From a virus: a stretch of DNA of 64,000 nt. Under the pieces are notes generated by a model. It was not told the DNA's origin, did no database searches, and saw only the letters and a program-made list of their open reading frames with translations. Made by a program: the position numbers and the translations under genes. The stretch spans positions 1-64,000 of the IMG/VR virus record IMGVR_UViG_3300006052_000009. One strand, 5' to 3'. Below are positions 59,605 through 64,000 of this stretch, piece by piece; within the stretch, counting starts at the first letter, position 1; each line of letters opens with the position of its first letter.

Positions 59605-59883
59605 ATGGAACCATTTCTCAACGGATCATTCAACCCCAATTGGGTATTCAGCGGAATAGTAACAATTTTATGCCTTCTTGTGTGGCGAATGTTGACGAAG
59701 ATGGAGAAGAACGTGGAGAAGCATGCAGAGAAATTGGAAATACACCACACAGCAATTCAACTTCATGAACAGAAACTTGAAGATCACGAAAACGACCTGA
59801 AGACACACCGCGAGACAACACGCGAACTAGCCGAAGAAGTTGTACGGAAAATGCAGATCGCATTTGATGTAAGAAAGTTATGA
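59605..59883 (+). CDS. membrane-anchored coiled-coil protein, lysis-associated (92 aa)
   Basis: One transmembrane helix (residues 13-29, VFSGIVTILCLLVWRML) then a His/Glu/Lys coiled coil (EKHAEKLEIHHTAIQLHEQK). Overlaps the peptidase gene by 4 nt. Topology suits a holin partner, pinholin-like factor or spanin-type anchor; which cannot be decided. Confidence 0.6.
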   Translation: MEPFLNGSFNPNWVFSGIVTILCLLVWRMLTKMEKNVEKHAEKLEIHHTAIQLHEQKLEDHENDLKTHRETTRELAEEVVRKMQIAFDVRKL

Positions 59884-60359
59884 ATCTCACCGACCACATA
59901 AGTAAGTGGTGCTCGTATGGTGAGGCCATCCATTCACAGAATGCAGAACGGTTAGGTATTATCAATATTCCAAGCGATGAAGTTCTCGAGGATATGAAGT
60001 ACACCGCTACTCATATTTTCGATCCAGTGAGGGAATTCATCAATGAGCCATTAACAGCATCTAGTTTTTTTCGTTGTGCTGAATTGAATGGCAATACGCC
60101 AGGAAGTAGCAACACAAGTCAACATGTGCTCGGACAGGCTGTCGATATGTATTCGACAGGAAGGCTTGTCGATATATTTAAGTTCGTAAGAGACCACCTT
60201 GAGTTCGATCAATTGCTCTGGGAATACGGATCCACAGTTGTCCCTGCATGGGTTCACGCCAGCATCACATCACACAGAGCGAACAGAAAGCAAATTCTCC
60301 GTGTGTACGTTGACGAGAACAAACAGATTCACTACATACCATTTGATCTACACATATGA
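59880..60359 (+). CDS. M15-family peptidoglycan peptidase (159 aa)
   Basis: Zinc peptidase of the M15 family: SQHVLGQAVDM supplies the SxHxxGxAxD metal site and PAWVHASI the final His. Such enzymes cut peptide cross-links of the cell wall and act as endolysins. With the GH108 muramidase at 19882 the phage has glycan- and peptide-cutting enzymes. ATGA overlaps on both sides bind it to membrane proteins. Confidence 0.85.
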   Translation: MNLTDHISKWCSYGEAIHSQNAERLGIINIPSDEVLEDMKYTATHIFDPVREFINEPLTASSFFRCAELNGNTPGSSNTSQHVLGQAVDMYSTGRLVDIFKFVRDHLEFDQLLWEYGSTVVPAWVHASITSHRANRKQILRVYVDENKQIHYIPFDLHI

Positions 60360-60799
60360 CAGCCTTCATCTTCATTGGAATGGAACCTGACTTTGGCATC
60401 CAGCCTATCAGTCTCGCATTACTTTTTGTGCCTTTGTTATTCAGATTGTACTTGGACTACGAGACAATAGTTATTCATAATGAAAGGCCTAACCACTCGC
60501 TACATACCGCAATTACTGGTGCGTTGATGGCTGTGCTTTCTGTTATAGTATGGTACATTGAACCGGTGAAATACTGCTGGCAGCCGTTTTTATTGATGTG
60601 GGGAATCTTTGGATTGTTTTTTGATTATTTACTCAACATACTGAGAAAAAAGGAATGGTACTACATCACTGTTGACAATCCTGGCATATTTGACAGAGCT
60701 TTCCTTGCCATCGGAGTATGGGGAGAATTGTTCTTTAAGTTGTGGTGGCTACTGACCACGTTCTCGGTTTACTTCTACATGAGTTATATTACAGGATGA
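60356..60799 (+). CDS. multi-pass membrane protein, holin candidate (147 aa)
   Basis: Four hydrophobic segments: residues 17-33, 50-68, 76-95 and 124-145. A start at the later MEPDFGIQP is possible. It sits between the M15 peptidase and another membrane protein, so a holin or lysis-control role fits. No family recognised. Confidence 0.6.
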   Translation: MTAFIFIGMEPDFGIQPISLALLFVPLLFRLYLDYETIVIHNERPNHSLHTAITGALMAVLSVIVWYIEPVKYCWQPFLLMWGIFGLFFDYLLNILRKKEWYYITVDNPGIFDRAFLAIGVWGELFFKLWWLLTTFSVYFYMSYITG

Positions 60800-61161
60800 A
60801 AGTCTGGATGGCGATAGCTGTTGTCATCAGCATACTAGGTACGCTGGGACTACTCGTGAAGGGTGTTAAATTTTTCCATGGTCTTATTGATTCACTTACT
60901 ACTGAGCAGGGTGGATATAGCGCAAGAAAGATTGTTGCTTATTTCGGAGTGATAATGGCTGGAATACTAAGCGTCAAACACACCAATCATGAAAATGCTG
61001 ACTCTATTATAACTACTTGGTTGGTATTTGTATCCGTGTGCCTTGGTATAGTTACCGCATCACAACTTATTCAATTGAAGTTGGGTTCATCTTCCAGCGC
61101 ACCATCCGACAAAGATGGCGACAGGAATCCAAAACCATCGGACGGCCTTCCTGTGGGATAG
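60796..61161 (+). CDS. membrane protein with low-complexity tail (121 aa)
   Basis: Start at 60796 (MKVWMAIAVVISILGTLGLL) by ATGA with the previous gene. Three hydrophobic segments followed by an Asp/Pro/Ser tail (SAPSDKDGDRNPKPSDG). The tail is encoded exactly where the opposite-strand gene encodes its membrane helix (61087-61161). Holin-like in size and position. Confidence 0.6.
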   Translation: MKVWMAIAVVISILGTLGLLVKGVKFFHGLIDSLTTEQGGYSARKIVAYFGVIMAGILSVKHTNHENADSIITTWLVFVSVCLGIVTASQLIQLKLGSSSSAPSDKDGDRNPKPSDGLPVG

Positions 61162-61458
61162 TTTTACGATAATCTCATCCTTATAGTCCATTGCTTTGTG
61201 TAGGTTCTGAATAACAGAATCCTTTGCAACAATTTGTTGCCCTTTAAGTAATGAGATTGAATCGTACTTGTTGATTTCTTTTGTCAATCCCTGAATGTGT
61301 TTCTCCTGAATTCTGATGAGCGTATCCTGAGCGTCTTTGATCTGTAAGTCGCGTTGGATAAGCCTTCCGATCCTGAGCGTTGTGCATACCGTTGAGTCCT
61401 GAGCTTGTACAGCGAAGGCACCAAGCGTGAGGATTAGTGCGAGTATCTTTTTTGCCAT
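61087..61458 (-). CDS. signal peptide coiled-coil membrane protein, spanin-like (123 aa)
   Basis: Signal peptide at residues 1-20 (KKILALILTLGAFAVQA ending AQDS), a coiled-coil periplasmic part (KDAQDTLIRIQEKHIQGLTK) and a C-terminal helix VRWFWIPVAIFVGWCAG. Lies next to another membrane coiled-coil gene, overlapping it by 25 nt, as in two-component spanin pairs. Such proteins fuse inner and outer membranes during lysis. No lipobox is present, so this is a variant if it is a spanin. Confidence 0.55.
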   Translation of the reverse strand: MAKKILALILTLGAFAVQAQDSTVCTTLRIGRLIQRDLQIKDAQDTLIRIQEKHIQGLTKEINKYDSISLLKGQQIVAKDSVIQNLHKAMDYKDEIIVKLSHRKAVRWFWIPVAIFVGWCAGR

Positions 61459-61772
61459 AATGAATCGAGTTGAGAGGCCTTGTATTTTATCGTTGGCATG
61501 AAGGTGATATGATTAACCACAACGTGCTCTATCTTGGAAAGAGAGTCACTTTGATGGGCAAGTTTAGAGATGTCCTTTGTTAGATCGGCAATGAACTTGT
61601 CTTTACGTGCTGCCGAGTCTTCCCATGCCTTGGCTTTCATCTCATGGAACTTTGCTTCTGCCTTGTACTTGGCAAGCAGGGCATCCTGATTGGCCGAGGA
61701 GCGTCCTAAGAAGTAGGCACCGCCTAATACGATAGTAAAGACAGCCCAGAAAATTATTTTTTGCGCATCCAT
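61434..61772 (-). CDS. membrane coiled-coil protein, i-spanin-like (112 aa)
   Basis: N-terminal transmembrane helix (residues 6-22, IIFWAVFTIVLGGAYFL) and a long periplasmic coiled coil (AKYKAEAKFHEMKAKAWED). This is inner-membrane spanin topology. Overlaps the co-chaperonin gene upstream by 19 nt and the spanin-like gene downstream by 25 nt. Confidence 0.58.
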   Translation of the reverse strand: MDAQKIIFWAVFTIVLGGAYFLGRSSANQDALLAKYKAEAKFHEMKAKAWEDSAARKDKFIADLTKDISKLAHQSDSLSKIEHVVVNHITFMPTIKYKASQLDSLWQKRYSH

Positions 61773-62494
61773 ATATTTTCTTCAAGCATGACGTAGTAAT
61801 CCACTCCCTCTATTTTAATAATCCAATCCGATGCCTCTTGGTATAAGATCACATCTCCGGATTTCAAATCAAAACCCTTACGGCAGAATGCGATTGTTCC
61901 TTCGTAAAGTTTAGCCTCGACTTCATCCTTAACGATCAACCCTGTCTCACTTTTAAGTTCATCTTCTGACTCGAGATTAGGTTTTACAAGGATGTACCCG
62001 CCTTGCGGACGTATGTCTCCATTCTTACCGACAGCGCAGATGATTTGATCTACGGTTGCCAGATACTCGTCATCGCCAATGAGATTCTCTGGTTCAGTAA
62101 CAGAGGGGTGGAAGTAGACTTTTTCACCCACTTCACAGTCGATGGTAGTCCCGTAATCGGCAATAGTTGCGTAGTTGATTCGCTCGCAAATACCTGGATG
62201 ATATTTAGTGTTGTCCCACTCGGGTTGAACACCTTGATTCCTTTGGGATTGGATGGCATCATGGCCAATGAATATTTTGGGGTTAGGGAAGCCTGGGTCG
62301 ATGGGCATGTAATTCGTGTCCCTGTAGCCAATTGGTTTAGCTACAATCGTCCCTGTCAGTAGCTTGCGTTCATACCTATCAAGTTCCTTTTCTTCTCTGT
62401 ACCACGCTGTATTGAGTCGTATCAGTCCAGTTTCTGTCGGGCGAGTGTCGTAGATGCTGTCTGCCTTGATAATGTGATAGTCGAGTAACTCCAT
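61754..62494 (-). CDS. double GroES-like co-chaperonin (246 aa)
   Basis: The C-terminal half is a clear cpn10: RPQGGYILVKPNLESEDELK, SETGLIVKDEV, YEGTIAF, LKSGDVILYQEASDWI and YYVMLEENIW. The N-terminal half is a diverged cpn10 (TETGLIRLN, TGTIVAKPIG, GEKVYFHPSV, ATVDQIICAV). Two folds in one chain. Phage co-chaperonins such as T4 gp31 adapt GroEL to fold the capsid protein. First gene of the leftward unit with its own perfect promoter box 4 nt upstream. Confidence 0.78.
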   Translation of the reverse strand: MELLDYHIIKADSIYDTRPTETGLIRLNTAWYREEKELDRYERKLLTGTIVAKPIGYRDTNYMPIDPGFPNPKIFIGHDAIQSQRNQGVQPEWDNTKYHPGICERINYATIADYGTTIDCEVGEKVYFHPSVTEPENLIGDDEYLATVDQIICAVGKNGDIRPQGGYILVKPNLESEDELKSETGLIVKDEVEAKLYEGTIAFCRKGFDLKSGDVILYQEASDWIIKIEGVDYYVMLEENIWMRKK

Positions 62495-62498
62495 AAAT

Positions 62499-62506
62499 CA
62501 AAGATA
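62499..62506 (-). promoter_or_regulatory. late-type promoter box TATCTTTG
   Basis: Perfect box on the minus strand, preceded by GATTTTTAG and 4 nt from the co-chaperonin ATG at 62494. Near-leaderless. Confidence 0.6.
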
Positions 62507-62543
62507 CTAAAAATCTTGTATTTTTTTATAAAAGAATTTTTTA

Positions 62544-62551
62544 TACATTTG
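62544..62551 (+). promoter_or_regulatory. promoter box TACATTTG, rightward
   Basis: Perfect TAnnTTTG preceded by AATTTTTTATA. Points into DNA whose annotated gene runs the other way, toward the hairpin elements at 62564-62651. Confidence 0.5.
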
Positions 62552-62557
62552 ACCAAG

Positions 62558-62656
62558 ACAAAAGCCCGATCATCCCGTGATCAGGCCGTAAACTAACCGA
62601 CAATGTTGAGAGTATTGGGGAAGAGGGCTGGTAAATTAATATCAGCCCTCTATTTT
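62558..62656 (+). ncRNA. candidate short RNA or leader-peptide transcript
   Basis: Downstream of the promoter at 62544: hairpin GCCCGATCA / TGATCAGGC (62564-62586, one mismatch), then AAACTAACCGACA, which precedes many starts here, an ATG at 62603, then a 9-bp hairpin. A reading frame from 62603 could run 92 aa but would be antisense to a better gene at 62669. A roughly 100-nt RNA ending at the second hairpin is the favoured reading. Confidence 0.3.
62622..62651. terminator. bidirectional terminator-like hairpin
   Basis: AGAGGGCTG (62622-62630) pairs perfectly with CAGCCCTCT (62643-62651) around a 12-nt AT loop. It is followed by ATTTT on the plus strand and lies 18 nt after the stop of the minus-strand gene at 62669. 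Weak T tracts on both sides. Confidence 0.5.
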
Positions 62657-62668
62657 GGGAATCAATTA

Positions 62669-62932
62669 TTAAGCAACCGTCTTTGCTTGGAGGGTCGCGA
62701 TTGTATCGAGAACGAACAACTCCTGCTGAAGCCATGGCTGAGAGAGAATAATTTTTCCGTAAAGGTATGGAAGACCATATATGCTCTGGCCTCCGCGCAC
62801 GTTCACAGGATACATCGCATTTATCTCATCCGTAGTCAAGACAAACGGATAGGAGTCTGTTACGAACCACGTACCATATGAATCTACGTTTCTTTCGATA
62901 CGGTACACTTGGAGGTTGATTGCTAATGCCAT
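62669..62932 (-). CDS. hypothetical small protein (87 aa)
   Basis: Begins MALAINLQVYRIERNVDSYG and contains VLTTDEINAMYPVN and YGLPYLYGKII. Beta-strand start then helical end. Preferred over the plus-strand frame covering the same DNA because it reads like a folded protein. Ends before a hairpin. Could be a small virion protein; family unknown. Confidence 0.6.
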   Translation of the reverse strand: MALAINLQVYRIERNVDSYGTWFVTDSYPFVLTTDEINAMYPVNVRGGQSIYGLPYLYGKIILSQPWLQQELFVLDTIATLQAKTVA

Positions 62933-62975
62933 AATTTTTTATTTTAAAGTCTAAAGGTCGTTAAAAATATTTCGA

Positions 62976-63854
62976 ATGCCAAACAAGCCGATTCCTTTTA
63001 AGTTTTCCCTCTTCCCTGGCGATCTGATTAATGCGATGGCAGGCATCAAAGAAATTTGTACTCGCCTCAATACAACGGCAGAAATCTTCTTGGGACTCGA
63101 TGTAGAGTGGAAGGTAAGCGAGATCATCGCCAAGGGTAGAAAATCAAAATCTACCCTTACAAAGGAGACACTCGATATGCTCTCGCCACTTCTGCTAAGC
63201 CAAAAATACATTTCCAAAGTAAGAGACATCAACGAGGAGCACTCGGAATACTTTAAGAAGTGGATCGATGCCTTCCAAAACATGGATGACTTCGAGTATG
63301 CCGCCAAGTGGTATGCGCAGAATCAAGGTTCATTAATAGACCTAGACAAGCACCAGACTTATCCAATCAGCATGCCTTACGGCAACATCTTCCGTTGGAA
63401 CTTTTATGTCTATCCTGACATGACTTGCGACTTATCTCAGCCATGGCTTGACGTGGAGGTGGATGACTTTGTGCCACACGATGCGATCATTGTCAACAGA
63501 ACAGAGAGGGCAATCAATCCAACTATCTCTTATGCGTTCCTGAAGAAGTACGAGAAACGAATCATCTTTGCTGGCCACAAGGAAGAGTGGATAATATTCT
63601 GCCAGCAGTTCAATCTAAACATCCCACGTTTGATTATTAAAGACTTTTACGAACTTGCGTCCGTGATACGATCAGCAAAACTATTCATCGGAAATCAGAG
63701 CTTGTGTTTTTCTATTGCTGAGGCGGTCAAGGTACCACGCATCCTCGAGACTTGCCAGTATCTCCCCAACGTGATTCCCTGCGGAAAGGATGCATACGAC
63801 TTTTATTTTCAACAGCCATTCGAGTATATGGTCGATAAACTAGCCAACCAATGA
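62976..63854 (+). CDS. GT-B glycosyltransferase-like protein (292 aa)
   Basis: Starts MPNKPIPFKFSLFPGDLINA. The C-terminal half resembles GT-B enzymes of the heptosyltransferase type (GT9): IIFAGHKEEWIIFC then SAKLFIGNQSLCFSIAEAVK, where the Asn/Ser after GN aligns with the donor-binding loop. The N-terminal half is more diverged. With the GT-A enzyme at 37984 it suggests sugar modification by this phage. ATGA overlap with the next gene. Confidence 0.6.
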   Translation: MPNKPIPFKFSLFPGDLINAMAGIKEICTRLNTTAEIFLGLDVEWKVSEIIAKGRKSKSTLTKETLDMLSPLLLSQKYISKVRDINEEHSEYFKKWIDAFQNMDDFEYAAKWYAQNQGSLIDLDKHQTYPISMPYGNIFRWNFYVYPDMTCDLSQPWLDVEVDDFVPHDAIIVNRTERAINPTISYAFLKKYEKRIIFAGHKEEWIIFCQQFNLNIPRLIIKDFYELASVIRSAKLFIGNQSLCFSIAEAVKVPRILETCQYLPNVIPCGKDAYDFYFQQPFEYMVDKLANQ

Positions 63855-64000
63855 TTTGCCCGAATACAGGTCAATTTTGTGTCTATAAAAATAGCAGTGC
63901 ACCTTGTGGTCAAAATACGTGTAAATTTGGTGGTACCCCTGTAAGCATTCCAAGCCCAGCACCACTTATAGGTTGGATTTGTCCACGATGCCAAAGAGTG
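63851..64000 (+). CDS. small Cys-rich protein, cut by the window edge
   Basis: Starts with ATGA overlap to the glycosyltransferase gene. Visible 50 residues: MICPNTGQFCVYKNSSAPCG, then CKFGG, a Pro/Ser linker and GWICPRCQRV. CPRC looks like half of a zinc ribbon, with the other half beyond the window. Confidence 0.55.
   Translation, partial: MICPNTGQFCVYKNSSAPCGQNTCKFGGTPVSIPSPAPLIGWICPRCQRV

Noticed and set aside
62603-62881. Plus-strand 92-aa gene
   Set aside because: Although an AACTAACC leader precedes it, the minus-strand frame covering the same DNA reads as a more natural protein, and a hairpin lies 19 nt into the frame. Kept only as a short RNA candidate.

Overview
This window looks like a 64 kb segment of a tailed double-stranded DNA bacteriophage infecting a Bacteroidetes-type host. 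The host call rests on promoters: many start sites carry TAnnTTTG, the -7 box of Bacteroidetes, and leaders are A-rich with few Shine-Dalgarno sequences. The terminase, portal, scaffold and capsid block, followed by ring-like and stabilisation-like proteins, a 2485-residue internal virion protein and no tape-measure or sheath gene, resembles crAss-like podoviruses. That placement is inference from gene order and sequence feel, not from a search. TAG, TGA and TAA all serve as ordinary stops.

Layout. 1-3808 (minus): a leftward operon led by a RecT annealing protein. 3928-7465 (mostly plus): small Bacteroidetes-phage proteins and a VapE/VirE-like ATPase. 7462-12721 (minus): small lysine-rich proteins, a small HExxH protein, a metallophosphoesterase, membrane microproteins and two ribbon-helix-helix-like regulators. 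12731-13349: a non-coding divergent region with a large inverted repeat and iteron-like repeats, a candidate origin or control region. 13350-19084 (plus): a winged-helix protein, a gene needing a +1 frameshift, a DUF932 protein, a hexapeptide-repeat protein and a train of microproteins joined by ATGA overlaps, with several structured RNA leaders. 19085-61161 (plus): virion and lysis genes: muramidase, terminase, portal, scaffold, capsid, fibres, glycosyltransferase, intein-split methyltransferase, ring-like proteins, stabilisation-like protein, internal virion proteins, M15 peptidase and membrane proteins. 61087-62932 (minus): two spanin-like proteins, a double GroES-like co-chaperonin and a small protein. 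62976-64000 (plus): a second glycosyltransferase-like protein and a small cysteine protein cut by the window edge.

How it fits together. Two promoter classes are visible. Early-type promoters have TTG or TTTG 18-19 nt before the TAnnTTTG box and serve the recombination and regulatory genes. Late-type boxes lack the -33 element, usually follow a T-rich tract, and precede the muramidase, terminase, portal, scaffold, ring-block and internal virion genes. Virion genes are often preceded by an AACTAACC-like leader. Three homing elements (two GIY-YIG endonucleases and one intein) sit in the late block.

Most notable points: three lysine-rich small genes read in the +1 frame inside the giant virion gene (52978-53343 and 55798-55920); an 18-bp repeat array encoding 15 hexapeptides that would make five beta-helix coils; a conserved gene whose stop codon sits exactly at a TTT-TAG +1 slip site; and a parS-like 14-bp palindrome beside the candidate origin.
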